In this document: positions 25,303 through 34,937 of the stretch, piece after piece
Position numbering within the stretch: the stretch's first letter is position 1
How the letters are laid out: each line of letters starts with the position of its first letter
From: CAVYVZ01 sp963772065
GTDB taxonomy: Bacteria; Acidobacteriota; Vicinamibacteria; Vicinamibacterales; UBA2999
Length of the DNA: 64,000 nucleotides
Assembly: GCA_963772065.1 (NCBI GenBank)
Contig: CAVYVZ010000004.1
Coordinates: 558,001-622,000, forward strand
Direction of reading: 5' to 3'
Program-made: the position numbers and the translations under genes
Notes under the pieces: model-generated
Seen by the model: the letters and a program-made list of their open reading frames with translations, nothing else
Told to the model about the DNA's origin: nothing
The model's database searches: none

Positions 25303-25869
25303 GCGCACAATGCTAATCCGCTCGCTCCCGTGTCTAATCCTGCTGTTCGTCCTTCCGCCGCGAGGCGTGTGTGCGCAACATCCCCGCATGGAGGCCGGCG
25401 CGCGCTACTACCAGCATTGGGCGGGCGAAGGAACCCTTGTCGGCGACATGCAGGGGTATGGAGGCTTCGTGCTGTTTCCGGTCGGCGAGGACTGGGCAGT
25501 CGGCGGTGGAGTGGACCGGCTCTACTACGACATGGAAACGCCCATCGATGTGACCGGCATCCGATCGGCAGACCCGGTGGCCGTGGATGCCTTCATCGAC
25601 TACATCCGGCTCCGCGCCGACGGGCGCCGCTACCTCCGTCGGGGCAAGCGGTGGGAACCGTACGGCGAATTGGGCTTCCACCTCTATGTGGCGGATTCCG
25701 ACTCGCCGTCGGGCCTCGTCGCGGGAGGCGGCACATATCGACTCGCCATCGACACTCCCACCACGGGGGCCATCAATGTTTCGTTTGGCAGCAACGTCCG
25801 CGTGGCGCCCCATGTGATGTTCAACGTGGCGCTCTCGGTACGGTCGTGCGTTTCGAGAGTGGACTGTGA
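25301..25869 (+). pseudogene. Small outer-membrane beta-barrel-like protein, frameshifted near 3' end
   Basis: About 190 residues: signal peptide (MLIRSLPCLILLFVLPPRGV), then alternating amphipathic strands (MEAGARYYQHWAGEG, YGGFVLFPVGEDWAVGGGVD, WEPYGELGFHLYVA, GAINVSFGSNVRVAPHVMFN). This resembles small OmpW/OmpA-type barrels, but the family is not certain. The frame breaks near 25831-25838. One base off, it ends GTVVRFESGL with a stop at 25867; length is 3n+2, so one base is missing. Without the correction the frame runs on into the next gene. The start may instead be the ATG at 25310. Confidence 0.65.
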
Positions 25870-25957
25870 CCGACAGCGTGTCGGGACGATCCGGCCGCGT
25901 GAGCCCGCTGTCGCCGGTCGGACCATCGGCGGCCGTCGCGATCGAATTCTAGGCGCC

Positions 25958-26936
25958 ATGCTCGGCTGGGGGCTCATCGGAGCAGGGGACATCGTCCGCA
26001 AGCGTGTCGCCGCGGCGCTGCGCGACTCGCCGGGCAGCGAGCTCATCGCGGTCTGCCGCGCGCGAGGCGACCTCGCCGAATCGTTTGCCGCAAGCGTCGG
26101 CGCACTGCGCGGGTATCGCCAGTGGAACGACCTGCTGACCGACCCGGAAGTCGCCGCTGTCTACATCGCGACACCCGTGCATCTGCACGCCGCGCAGACG
26201 ATTGCCGCCGCCGAAGCCGGTAAGCACGTGCTGTGCGAGAAACCGATGGCGCTGACCGCGGCCGAGTGCGGGCCGATGATCGCCGCGTGCCGCGCGAACA
26301 GGCGTACAGCTCGGTGTGGCGTACTATCGCCGCTTCTATCCGGCCGTCCTTCGAGCGAAGGCGATCATCGCCTCAGGTGAGATCGGCCGCGCCGTTGTCG
26401 CGCAGATCAACGCCTTCGAACGCTTCAACCCGGCACCTGATCATCCGCGCTACTGGTTCGTCAAGGCGGCGCAGGCGGGCGGTGGGCCGATGATGGACTT
26501 CGGCTGCCATCGCCTCGAGGTCCTGCTCAATCTGTTCGGCCACGTCAAGGGTGTTGCCGCCACGACCGGCAAGGTGATCTTCGATCGCGAAGTGGAAGAC
26601 ACGGCCTCGGCGATCCTGCAGTTCGATCGCGGCCCGATTGCGACGGTCACCGTCACGCACGCCGTCATGGAGCCGCAGGACACTGTCCACATCTTTGCAA
26701 CCGACGGCGCCATCCACATCGAGGCGTTGAACGCCGGCGAGATGCGGATCGTGACGGCTGCGGGCGAGCGGATCGAGCGCCATCCGCCGCACGCCAATCT
26801 GCACGCGCCACTGGTCGAGGATTTCGTCGACGCGATCGCGAGCGGGCGCGCGCCGGCTGTCACCGGCGAGGTCGGACTGAACGTCGCCACACTGGAAGAC
26901 GCCATCTACGCCCGCGGCGGCACTGCCCTGCGATAA
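25958..26936 (+). pseudogene. Gfo/Idh/MocA family oxidoreductase, frameshifted
   Basis: About 326 residues. The Rossmann start is LGWGLIGAGDIVRKRVAAAL; then VYIATPVHLHAAQTIAAA and the hallmark GKHVLCEKPMALTAAE, which carries the conserved Lys of the EKP motif. The frame breaks at 26298-26300 after ACRAN; one base off it continues VQLGVAYYRRFYPAVLRAK and GGGPMMDFGCHRLEVLLNLF, containing the catalytic His. Length 3n+1 indicates one inserted A. It likely oxidises or reduces a sugar or inositol derivative with NAD(P). Confidence 0.87.
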
Positions 26937-26947
26937 CATTCGCGCCA

Positions 26948-28174
26948 ATGAGCTGGACCGTTGCTCCCGTGGCGACCATCCTCGCCATGCTCCATCTGGC
27001 CGCCCCCGGCGTCACCGCGATCCGTTTCGGAAAGCTGTGGGACGGCAGCCGGGTGATTCCCGATGCCCTCGTCATCGTCGACGGCGAGCGAATCACCAGC
27101 GTCGAGAGCGGCGGCACGATTCCGAGCGGTGCGACCGTGATCGATCTGCGACGGTACGCCGGGCTGCCGGGGCTCATCGACCTTCATACCCACATGACGT
27201 ACTACTGGGACCGGGCGCCTGGCACACGACCGCTCGGTCAGCGTCGCCGTCCTGCGGAGACCGTGTTCCTCGCGCAGGAGAACGCGCGGCGCACGCTCGA
27301 AACGGGCGTGACGACGGTCCGCGATCTCGGCGCGCAGAACGACACGGACCTGTCGATGCGCGATCTGATCGCGCGCGGGGCGATGGTCGGCCCGCGCATG
27401 TTCGTGTCCGGGCAAGGCCTCTCCGTCCGTCGCGACGCACCGAGCCCCGGCGTCGAGGGATTTCGCGTTGAAGTGGACGAACGTGTGAAGGCCGGCGCCG
27501 ACTGGGTGAAGGTGTACGCGTCGCGCGGAAGCTACGACAGCGTCGATACGACGCAGACAATCACCTACGACGAGATGACAGCCATCGTCGACGCCGCGCA
27601 CGCACAGCACCGCAAGGTGGCGATTCATTCCTACGGCGCATCAGGCGTGAGAGACGCGGTTCGCGCCGGCGCCGACTCGGTGGAGCACGGCGTGGACCTG
27701 GACGACGCCACGCTCGCGGAGATGGCACGGCGCGGCACCGTGTGGGTGCCGACCATCGATCACAATCGCTATTACATCGATGCGCGTGACGAGTTCGCGT
27801 TCAAGCCGGAAGCGATTGGACCGCTCCAGGACTACCTCGCGCGCAATCTCGAATCCGCACGTCGGGCCGTGAAGGCAGGCGTGCGCCTTGGCATGGGGTC
27901 GGACGCGGTGTACACGATGTTTGGCCAGAATACGCGCGAGCTGGGGTGGTTCGTGAAAGCGGGCCTGACGCCCGCGCAGGCGCTCGCCACCGCCACGACC
28001 ACGGGCGCCGCGCTGCTCGGGATGGAGACACAACTCGGCCGCGCGGCGCGGGGGTACGTGGCCGATCTCGTGGCCGTTGACGGCGAGCCGACAAGCGACA
28101 TCGCAGCGCTCTTCACCGGCGTCCGCTGGGTGATGAAGGACGGCCGCGTCGTCGTCGACAAGGTCGGTCGATGA
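26948..28174 (+). CDS. Amidohydrolase family protein, exported
   Basis: 408 residues with a short signal segment. Metal motifs are IDLHTHMTYY (HxH), the carbamylated-Lys candidate in ADWVKVYASRG, histidines in AIHSYGASG and VEHGVDLD, and Asp in LGMGSDAVYT. This is the imidazolonepropionase/Xaa-Pro dipeptidase-like branch, like the 1583 gene but of low identity. It overlaps the ThDP gene by four bases (ATGA), so the two products may act in one pathway. Confidence 0.9.
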   Translation: MSWTVAPVATILAMLHLAAPGVTAIRFGKLWDGSRVIPDALVIVDGERITSVESGGTIPSGATVIDLRRYAGLPGLIDLHTHMTYYWDRAPGTRPLGQRRRPAETVFLAQENARRTLETGVTTVRDLGAQNDTDLSMRDLIARGAMVGPRMFVSGQGLSVRRDAPSPGVEGFRVEVDERVKAGADWVKVYASRGSYDSVDTTQTITYDEMTAIVDAAHAQHRKVAIHSYGASGVRDAVRAGADSVEHGVDLDDATLAEMARRGTVWVPTIDHNRYYIDARDEFAFKPEAIGPLQDYLARNLESARRAVKAGVRLGMGSDAVYTMFGQNTRELGWFVKAGLTPAQALATATTTGAALLGMETQLGRAARGYVADLVAVDGEPTSDIAALFTGVRWVMKDGRVVVDKVGR

Positions 28175-29856
28175 GCGCGCCGACCTGTGCCGAGGTCCTC
28201 GCGCGCACGCTGCGCGAAGCGGGCGTCGATGTCATGTTCGGCCTGCCCGGCGGCGAGATCCTCGACTTCATCGAGGCCGCGCGCCGCGAGGGCATCCGCT
28301 TCGTGCTCACGCGCCATGAAGCGACGGCGGCGTTCATGGCCGACGTGACCGGCCAGATCCAGCGCAGGCCCGGCGTCTGTGTGTCGACGCTCGGTCCCGG
28401 CGCCGTGAACATGACGCTTGGAGTGGCGAACGCGTTCCTCGATCGATCGCCGGTCGTCGCCATCACCGCGTCGCTGGCGCAAAGCGCGGAGCCCTACGCG
28501 ACCCACCAGCAGCTCGATCTCAACGCGGTCTATCGTCCCTTCACCAAGCAGGCGCTGCTGCTCGACGGCGAGAACACCAAAGCCAAGGTGCGCGGGGCGA
28601 TAGCCGCAGCAACGGAGCTCCGCATGGGTCCCGTTCACATCGCGCTCCCGAGCGATGTGGCGCGCTCGCCCACCCGCGAGTCGGCCGATGCGCCTTCTGC
28701 TCCCGCCGCCCCCGCGGTAACAGCGCCGTCCGGCGAGGCTCTCGAGCGTGTCGCCGAACAGATCGCCGCGGCGCGGCGGCCCGTGCTCATCGTCGGCCTC
28801 GATCTCGACCCTCGTGGCGACGCCGCCGCGGTTCGTGGATTCGTCGATCGCATGGGTCTCCCGACATTCGTCACGCCGAAGGCGAAAGGCATCGTTTCGG
28901 AGGACCATCCGCTGTTCGCTGGCGTGTGCGCGGGCGTGGCTGGAGATGCGCTCGTCGTGGAATTCCTCGAGAGCGCCGACCTGCTGGTCGGCATCGGCTT
29001 CGAGCCCGTCGAGTCCGACAAGCTGTGGCATCACACGCTGCCGCTCGTGTCGATAGGTCCTGTCACGATCGCGGCCGGAGCCTTCACGCCTCGCTTGGAA
29101 GCTGTCGGCGACGTCAAGGCCTCGCTTGCTGCGCTTGGCGAACGGCCATGGCCGCGCTTCGAGTGGAGTGCCGACAGCGTCACGAGCTTCCGCGAACGGC
29201 TTCATCAGGCGCTGCGGCCCGCCGAACGGCCACGGGGCCTTTCGGCCTATGAGCTGACGCGCGCGCTGCGAACGCTCTTCCCGCGCGACACGATTCTGGC
29301 CACCGACGTCGGGTCGATCAAGTCGATTACCACGCAGGCGTGGACCGCGTACGAGCCGCTCACGTTCTTCGAATCGAATGGGCTTTCGGCGATGAGCTAT
29401 TCGTTCCCGGCCGCGATGGCGGCGCGGCTGCAGTTTCCCGACCGCCCGATCCTCTGCACGATCGGCGACGGAGGCTTCAGCATGACGCTCACCGAGCTCG
29501 AGACGTGCGTGCGCGAGCGGCTGCCCTTCGTGACGGTCGTCTACAACGACAGCGCGCTCAGCCTCATCGACGTGGCGCAGCAGAACCGCGGCTACCCCAC
29601 GTACGGCGTGAAGTACGGCGCGGTTGATTTCGCCGCCGTCGCGGCGGGATTCGGCGTCTGGTCACGGCGCGTCGAGACGATGGACGCGCTCGAGTCCGCC
29701 GTTCGCGAAGGCCTCCGTGTCGACGGCCCCGTGGTGATCGACGCGCTCGTGGATCCCGCCGATACCCCGCACATCACCCGCGACGGCCTGGCTCAGGGCC
29801 TAAGGCTTAGGGCCAAAGGCCTTGACGACCTAAGGCGACAAGGCCATCAGCCTTAA
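28171..29856 (+). CDS. Thiamine-diphosphate enzyme, acetolactate synthase large-subunit type
   Basis: 561 residues in three domains. The PYR domain has the activating Glu in RFVLTRHEATAAFMADV; the central domain is near residues 190-325; the PP domain has the ThDP-Mg motif IGDGGFSM ending near VYNDSALSLI. It is not clearly IlvB: no regulatory subunit is adjacent and several active-site loops differ, so decarboxylase or ligase roles on another 2-oxo acid are possible. The last residues (LRLRAKGLDDLRRQGHQP) and the TAA stop are encoded by the heptad array at 29797-29876, an apparent late addition. Confidence 0.87.
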   Translation: MSAPTCAEVLARTLREAGVDVMFGLPGGEILDFIEAARREGIRFVLTRHEATAAFMADVTGQIQRRPGVCVSTLGPGAVNMTLGVANAFLDRSPVVAITASLAQSAEPYATHQQLDLNAVYRPFTKQALLLDGENTKAKVRGAIAAATELRMGPVHIALPSDVARSPTRESADAPSAPAAPAVTAPSGEALERVAEQIAAARRPVLIVGLDLDPRGDAAAVRGFVDRMGLPTFVTPKAKGIVSEDHPLFAGVCAGVAGDALVVEFLESADLLVGIGFEPVESDKLWHHTLPLVSIGPVTIAAGAFTPRLEAVGDVKASLAALGERPWPRFEWSADSVTSFRERLHQALRPAERPRGLSAYELTRALRTLFPRDTILATDVGSIKSITTQAWTAYEPLTFFESNGLSAMSYSFPAAMAARLQFPDRPILCTIGDGGFSMTLTELETCVRERLPFVTVVYNDSALSLIDVAQQNRGYPTYGVKYGAVDFAAVAAGFGVWSRRVETMDALESAVREGLRVDGPVVIDALVDPADTPHITRDGLAQGLRLRAKGLDDLRRQGHQP

Positions 29857-29876
29857 GCCTTAAGCCCTAAGCCCCG
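29797..29876. repeat. Inverted array of GCCYTRA-type heptads
   Basis: Left part: GGCCTAA, GGCTTAG, GGCCAAA, GGCCTTG (29797-29824). Right part, in inverse sense: GCCTTAA, GCCTTAA, GCCCTAA, GCCCC (29850-29876). The TAA of the plus-strand ThDP gene and the TAG of the minus-strand NHL gene both lie inside right-part heptads. The two parts can pair, so a bidirectional terminator is possible. Related units recur around 45801 and 46093. Confidence 0.85.
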
Positions 29877-30931
29877 TCCTTGACGACACGGATGCGATGC
29901 GCTTCGCTGTCGCCCACGTATAACCTGCCCGACGTATCCGCGAAGATGCCATGCGGGCGCGAGAGCCGGCACTGCAGCGGATGCGGTTCCGGGCCGTCGC
30001 CTCGCTGGCCCGTGCCGAGGACGGTCGTGATCAGGCCGGTGCGCAGATCGACTCGGCGGATCACGTGATTCTCGGTGTCCGCCACGTAGAGCCGGCGGCG
30101 AGCATACGCCAGGCCCTTCGGGCCGGCGAACGTCGCCGCGCGGGCGGGACCGTTGTCGCCGGAGTAACCTGCCTCACCCGTGCCGGCCACGTGGTGGATC
30201 GTGTGTGCTCGCATGTCGATACGATGGATCGCGTTGCCTTCGCGCAGCGCGACATAGAGATTGCCGCGCTCATCGAACACCAGCGTGCGCGGCCCGTTGA
30301 GCGGCGTGCCGCGCACCGGCGCGCCATCAGGGGTCGGGCCTCGCTCTCCAGTACCCGCGTACGTCTCGATGACGCCGGTCCGCATGTCCACTTGCCTGAT
30401 CCGGTGGTTCCCCACGTCGCAGATGAGCAGCCGGCCGTCGGGCGCCACGGCGATGCTGTGCGGCGACCGGAGCTGTGCGCGTGCTGCCGGTCCTCCGTCA
30501 CCGCCGAAGCCGGCGGTGCCCGTGCCGGCGATCGTGGAGATCGTGCCGGTTCGCGCGTCGACGCGGCGCACGGCGTGATTGTCGCGTTCGACAATGAACA
30601 AGTGGCGGGCGGAGTCGAACTGGATCTCGTGCGGCATGTTGAGCGAGGCCGCGGTGGCGGGCCCGGCGTCACCGCCGTATCCGCGCTGCCCATTTCCGGC
30701 GATCGTGGTCGTCTTGCGCGACCTGAGGTCGAGCGTCCGAATGCGCTGGTTATCGAGGTCGCAGAAATACAACACGCCGCGAACAACCAGGACGCCGTAG
30801 GGATTGTTCACTTCGCGATCGGAGTAGCCCGGCGAGCCGGTGCCGATCACGGTCGACACGCCTTCGGCGGCAGCCAGCCACGGGACGGCGGCGAGAAACG
30901 GCAGGACACGCACCGCGTCACGCCGATTCAT
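29867..30931 (-). CDS. NHL-repeat beta-propeller protein, exported
   Basis: 354 residues, leader MNRRDAVRVLPFLAAVPWLA. About six NHL blades repeat the pattern AGxGxxGxxGDxGPA...L..P..I..D..G.L.I.D..NHRIR, for example AGNGQRGYGGDAGPA, AGTGTAGFGGDGGPA and AGTGEAGYSGDNGPA. Such secreted propellers bind partners or ligands; no catalytic site is seen. Its ATG shares one base with the Nramp stop (TGATG), suggesting coupling. Confidence 0.9.
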   Translation of the reverse strand: MNRRDAVRVLPFLAAVPWLAAAEGVSTVIGTGSPGYSDREVNNPYGVLVVRGVLYFCDLDNQRIRTLDLRSRKTTTIAGNGQRGYGGDAGPATAASLNMPHEIQFDSARHLFIVERDNHAVRRVDARTGTISTIAGTGTAGFGGDGGPAARAQLRSPHSIAVAPDGRLLICDVGNHRIRQVDMRTGVIETYAGTGERGPTPDGAPVRGTPLNGPRTLVFDERGNLYVALREGNAIHRIDMRAHTIHHVAGTGEAGYSGDNGPARAATFAGPKGLAYARRRLYVADTENHVIRRVDLRTGLITTVLGTGQRGDGPEPHPLQCRLSRPHGIFADTSGRLYVGDSEAHRIRVVKDGA

Positions 30932-32341
30932 CAGGCCCCCCACGCGGCGCGGGCTGACAGCGCGACGAAGAACCCGTAGAAAAGCGCCACGCCCACGAGG
31001 GCCGCCCGCCGCCAGAGCGGCGGCCGCACGTGCGGCGGCAGCAGGCGTGTGTTGACGTAGAGCAGGTGCAGCGAGGCGAACATGAGCACCCCGCCGGCCA
31101 CGTTCGCGCCCAGCTTCAGCAGCACGATTGGCTGCGCGAGGCGAATCGCGATCAGTCCCCAGACGACGAGCACCGCCATGATGATGTAGTACACGGCGCG
31201 GACGTCGCCGCCGCGCCAGCGACGCACGCGCGCGCTGCCCGTCCAGAGGATGTCGGTGATGACACGCACCATCCCCTCGAAGTTATCGAGCTGCGTCTTG
31301 AACAGGATCCAGGCGCCGAGGAACGCGATCACGCTTCCGATCACCGCCCCGGCCCGGGCGCCGACGCTCGATGCCAGCGCCGCGCTGATGCCGAGACCCT
31401 GAATGTCGACGCCGGCGGGAAGGAACGTCAGATAGAGCATCGCAGGCAGCAGCATGCCAAGCACCGCGCCGGCGAAGAACACGCCCCACTGATCGGCCCG
31501 GATGATCCGCCACCAGCCGCGCCAGCGGCGCATCGCGTCGGCGTCCCGCGTAAACGTATAGCCGGTCGGGGCAAGCTCCACCCTGTCGCCAACCGCTGAC
31601 GGGATGTAGCCGACGCGCTGGCCCATGCCGTATCCCTTGTCGCGCGCCCAGTTGGACAGCACGAGGTTCGCGCAACCGCCCGCGCCCGAATATGCGACCA
31701 GCGCGCCGAGCAGGACGAAGTCGGCGCCGGTCGGCACGAAGTTGAAGCGGCCGGCTCCAAGGTCGAAGCCCGTGACGGCGACGGCCCCCGCCAGCCACGT
31801 GGGACCCGGAACGTAGACGATCGCCAGGATGAGAAAGCTGCCCAGGATCGTCGCCACCAGGATCCAGTTGAGCACCTCCAGCGTGCGGACGATCCTCTTT
31901 CCCACCGACAGCACCAGCACGCAGGCCAGGAACGTTCCGACCCCGATGTAGTAGATCGTATTCGCGTCCTCGGGACCTGGAAGCCGCCGGGCGCCGAGGA
32001 AGAAGATCGCCCCTGCCGCGATCGCCGCGAAGGCCGGCCAGCCGGTACTGCAGCAAACAGAACCCGGTGTACACACAGGCCCACGCCGTCGACGAGGGCC
32101 GCGTCCGCATGAAGCCGGTGAACACCGGCTCTCCGGTGGCGAGCGTGTAACGCATCACTTCCATGTTGAAGATCGTCTGGAGCGTCACCGACACCGTCGT
32201 GATCCAGAGGAGCGACAGCCCGTGCTTCAGGAAGACCGCGGGGCCCAGCAGGAACTCGCCGCTGCCGATGGACAGACCGAGCACGATGACGCCGGGCCCG
32301 ACCACGCCGATCCAGCCGAGGCCGGTCGGGGCGGGCGGCAC
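30931..32341 (-). pseudogene. Nramp-family metal transporter, frameshifted
   Basis: About 470 residues and eleven or so membrane helices. It starts around VPPAPTGLGWIGVVGPGVIV (GTG 32341 chosen) and continues GLSIGSGEFLLGPAVFLKHG. The frame breaks in a CCGG at 32042-32044: GFCLLQY is followed one base off by GWPAFAAIAAGAIFFLG. Length is 3n+1. Helix 1 has GSGEF where classical Nramps carry DPGN, so metal selectivity may differ. It is chained by short gaps or overlaps to the DUF4406 and NHL genes. Confidence 0.82.
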
Positions 32342-32403
32342 CGGAAGATCGGCCGGCGCCCACGGCGCGAGGCCGGAGCGCGCCTCGGCGGCGGGCGTGC
32401 CCT

Positions 32404-32781
32404 CTACGCGCAGCCGGGAATCTCCTCGAGGCGATGGAACACGGCGCGCCCGTGCGACTGCGCGATCCGGACCATCTCGTCGGCTCCCGCCGACGCGCCG
32501 CCGACGCGAAGCACGCCATCGCACCGGGCGACGAGGCGCTCGGCGATGGGGTGGAAAATCTCGTTGAACGCGGCATCACCCACGCGCGTCGAGCCGGCGA
32601 GGTCGACGAGCGGCAGCGCCAGCCACTCGCCGACCACCGGCACGTGCCCGGCGCGGAAGAGTGGCAGCGCAAACTGCTCCATCGCCGATACGTTGGCCTT
32701 CATCTTCGCAGGGTCGTCACCGGTACCCGACCGGTACGGACCGGCGATGAGAATCAGCAATGAGGAACCTCGCGTGGTCAT
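32404..32781 (-). CDS. DUF4406/nucleoside 2-deoxyribosyltransferase-like protein
   Basis: 125 residues beginning MTTRGSSLLILIAGPYRSGT, a Rossmann-like start with the AGPYR motif of the deoxyribosyltransferase superfamily. FALPLFRAGHVPVVGEWLAL and ERLVARCDGVLRVGGASAGAD follow; the latter corresponds to the DxxxRxxG.S.GA loop. The usual catalytic Glu cannot be assigned. The ATG overlaps the RidA-family stop by four bases (ATGA). Role: probably nucleotide or nucleoside binding or hydrolysis. Confidence 0.8.
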   Translation of the reverse strand: MTTRGSSLLILIAGPYRSGTGDDPAKMKANVSAMEQFALPLFRAGHVPVVGEWLALPLVDLAGSTRVGDAAFNEIFHPIAERLVARCDGVLRVGGASAGADEMVRIAQSHGRAVFHRLEEIPGCA

Positions 32782-33161
32782 GCCTGTCGAAGGGCGGTGA
32801 CTTCGATCTCGATCTGCATGCGCGGATCCGCGAGCCCCGCGGAGATCATCATCGCTGCCGGCCGGACGTCGCGGAAGTACTTCCGGAGGATCGGCCAGCA
32901 CTGCGGAAAGTCTGCTGCGTTCGGCAGGACGTACGTGACGCGGACGACGTCACGCAGGCTCGATCCCGCCTGCTCGAGCGCCGCCTGGATGTTCCTGAGG
33001 CACTGCTCGGTCTGGTCGACCAGATTGTCCGCGATCGTCATCGCCTGGTAGTCGAACCCGGTCGTGCCCGAGACGAACACCCAGTTGCCGTCGACAACCG
33101 CGCGGGAATAGCCGATCTCCTGTTCGAACGTGGATCCTGAACTGATTAGTTGCCGTGTCAT
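32778..33161 (-). CDS. RidA family protein
   Basis: 127 residues with the family signature: FVSGTTGFDYQ, IADNLVDQTEQCLRNIQAAL, and the C-terminal strand PAAMMISAGLADPRMQIEIE with the Glu of the ligand pocket. Family enzymes hydrolyse reactive enamines/imines or related adducts. The usual Arg of the imine-binding RPA motif is present as VRPAAMM. It is the first of three closely chained genes (RidA, DUF4406, Nramp). Confidence 0.9.
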   Translation of the reverse strand: MTRQLISSGSTFEQEIGYSRAVVDGNWVFVSGTTGFDYQAMTIADNLVDQTEQCLRNIQAALEQAGSSLRDVVRVTYVLPNAADFPQCWPILRKYFRDVRPAAMMISAGLADPRMQIEIEVTALRQA

Positions 33162-33199
33162 CCCTACGGATGATACGTCAGCTCCGGCGGTGAGACCTG

Positions 33200-33721
33200 T
33201 TACAGCGGCTTTCCAAACACCTGGACCCAGTACGAGCGGCCGTTCGAATCGCGCGCGTAGCCGGCGCCCATCTCGGTGTACGTCGGGTTCATGATGTTCG
33301 CGCGGTGACCCGACGACTGCATCCAGCCGCTCACTACTTCGGCGGAGGTTCGCTGGCCCATGGCCACGTTCTCGGCGTACGCCTGCCACCGATACCCCGC
33401 GGCGGCCAGGCGATCCTCGGGCCGCGGGTAGGTGGCGTTCGGCAGCACGTGATCGAGGCGTCCCGCCTGCACCATCTGCTCCGCATGGAGCTGCGCCGCC
33501 TGCATCAGTTTCGCGTTCGACGCCAGCGCCGGCAGGCCGGTGCGCGCCCGCTCCACGTTCGTCAAGTCCACGACCGCCGCGGTGACCTCGGACGGCGGGG
33601 CAACCGCGGGAAGGGGAAGCGCGACGTTTTGCGGAACGTCTGAGGCTGCCGGGTCCGGCGACGCGGGCGAGCACGCGAGCGTGCCCGCGCTCAGGATCGC
33701 GGCGGCAAGGTGCAATGGCAT
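33200..33721 (-). CDS. CAP/SCP domain lipoprotein
   Basis: 173 residues. A lipoprotein signal (MPLHLAAAILSAGTLACS) places Cys after LA. After a Pro-rich linker comes a bacterial CAP domain: LTNVERARTGLPALASNAKL, AAQLHAEQMVQAGRLDH (cap His), AENVAMG, VVSGWMQSSGHRANIMNP (second His) and MGAGYARDSNGRSYWVQVFG. CAP proteins bind lipids or sterols or act extracellularly; no enzymatic activity is established for most. It is probably anchored to the outer or inner membrane. Confidence 0.9.
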   Translation of the reverse strand: MPLHLAAAILSAGTLACSPASPDPAASDVPQNVALPLPAVAPPSEVTAAVVDLTNVERARTGLPALASNAKLMQAAQLHAEQMVQAGRLDHVLPNATYPRPEDRLAAAGYRWQAYAENVAMGQRTSAEVVSGWMQSSGHRANIMNPTYTEMGAGYARDSNGRSYWVQVFGKPL

Positions 33722-33783
33722 ACGGGCCACGCGGCAGCAGAGTGCAAGCGGTGCGCCGGGGGAGTGCCCACCTCTGCGCTGGC

Positions 33784-34594
33784 CTACGATCCGCTCTCTG
33801 GAGTAATCCGCCTTATCCAGATATTGCGATAACGGACGGGATTCCCGTGATCCTGGAGGGAGATCGGGCCTTTCGCCGTGTCGGGCGTGTACAGGCTCGA
33901 TGCGCCGGTGAGACGTCGGTCCCCAGAACGGTACTGCGTTGTGAACGACAATCCCGTTGTGCAGCACGGTGACCACCGCCGGCTTTTCGACTGTCCCGGA
34001 AGGCGTGAAGCGCGGCGCCGTGAAGACGATGTCGTACGTCTGCCACTCGCCAGGCGGGCGTGACGCGTTGACCAGCGGCGGGTGCTGCCCGTACATCGCA
34101 GAGGCCTGACCGTCGGAGTAGGTCCGGTTCCGATAGCTGTCGAGCACCTGAATCTCGAACCGGCCCAGGAGGAACACCCCGCTGTTCCCCCGCCCCTGGC
34201 TGTCGCCCTTCACCTCGCTCGGCGTCGCGAACTCCACGTGCAGCTGAAAGTCGGTGAACTCCGCCTTCGTGCGAATCATCCCTTTGCCCGTCGGCAGCAC
34301 GCCGTCCTTCATCACCCACGTGACCGGCTCGCCCTTCAGCATCTGCCATGCGCTGACATCCTCACCGGGCCCGAGCAGCACCGTGGCGTCCGCGGGCGGC
34401 GGCAGCGGCGTCGCGCTCGCCGGCCCCGGCGCCACAACGGGAGGCGCGGGCCGCTTGATGTCATGGATGCGCCATTTTCCGTCAGGCTGCATCGGCGTGT
34501 CGTCGTACCCGACGACCGGCTGCTGCGCGTGTAGCTGCACCGCGCAGGCGGATGCGACCGCGATCTGCGTAAGACGGCGTGCGAACGATGTCAT
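33784..34594 (-). pseudogene. DUF1080 (3-keto-disaccharide hydrolase-like) protein, frameshifted
   Basis: About 270 residues, signal peptide, and a concanavalin-like sandwich: WQMLKGEPVTWVMKDGVLPT, DFQLHVEFATPSEVKGDSQG, RGNSGVFLLGRFEIQVLDSY. The frame breaks at 33894-33896; one base off it ends LYTPDTAKGPISLQDHGNPV and RYRNIWIRRI, the usual family C-terminus. Length 3n+1 means one inserted base. The fold is linked to hydrolysis of 3-ketoglycosides or to glycan binding in Bacteroidota, Planctomycetota and Acidobacteriota. Confidence 0.88.
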
Positions 34595-34607
34595 CGTGCC
34601 TCCAGTG

Positions 34608-34937
34608 TCAATCGACGACGAACAACCGGGCGCCGGTTCTGGTGGACGACCGGTGTGGTTCCGCATTGTCTGCAACCTGATAACTCGTTCCCGGCGTGAG
34701 GCGGAACCGGCGGCCGTCCTCCAGCTCCGTCTCGAGCTCGCCTTCCACGCACAGCAGGATATGTCCTTTCCGGCACCAGTGGTTGGCCACGTAGCCGGCG
34801 GTGTATTCGACCATGCGGACGCGAATCGCGCCGAAATGACGCGTCCGCCAGTAGGCAACGCCGGCCTCGCCCGGGTACTCGGTCGCATCGAGAGCACTCC
34901 AGTCGGTCGTGCCGAACGGGATGTCAGCGATGTTCAT
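34608..34937 (-). CDS. DHCW-motif cupin-fold protein
   Basis: 109 residues starting MNIADIPFGTTDWSALDATE. The signature NHWCRKGHILLCVEGEL is the DHCW motif (here NHWC). The second motif region RFRLTPGTSYQVADNAEPHR closes a single cupin barrel. It probably binds metal, but catalytic function is unknown. The start overlaps the upstream 60-residue reading frame by 14 bases, which makes that small frame less certain. Confidence 0.87.
   Translation of the reverse strand: MNIADIPFGTTDWSALDATEYPGEAGVAYWRTRHFGAIRVRMVEYTAGYVANHWCRKGHILLCVEGELETELEDGRRFRLTPGTSYQVADNAEPHRSSTRTGARLFVVD

Noticed and set aside
25271..26380. A fusion of beta-barrel and Gfo/Idh protein
   Set aside because: With one base restored near 25834 the barrel-like gene ends at 25869, and the oxidoreductase has its own ATG at 25958.
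28171..29856. Assigning the ThDP enzyme as ilvB
   Set aside because: No ilvN or ilvC is adjacent and the partner is an exported amidohydrolase; family assignment beyond the ThDP fold is not secure.
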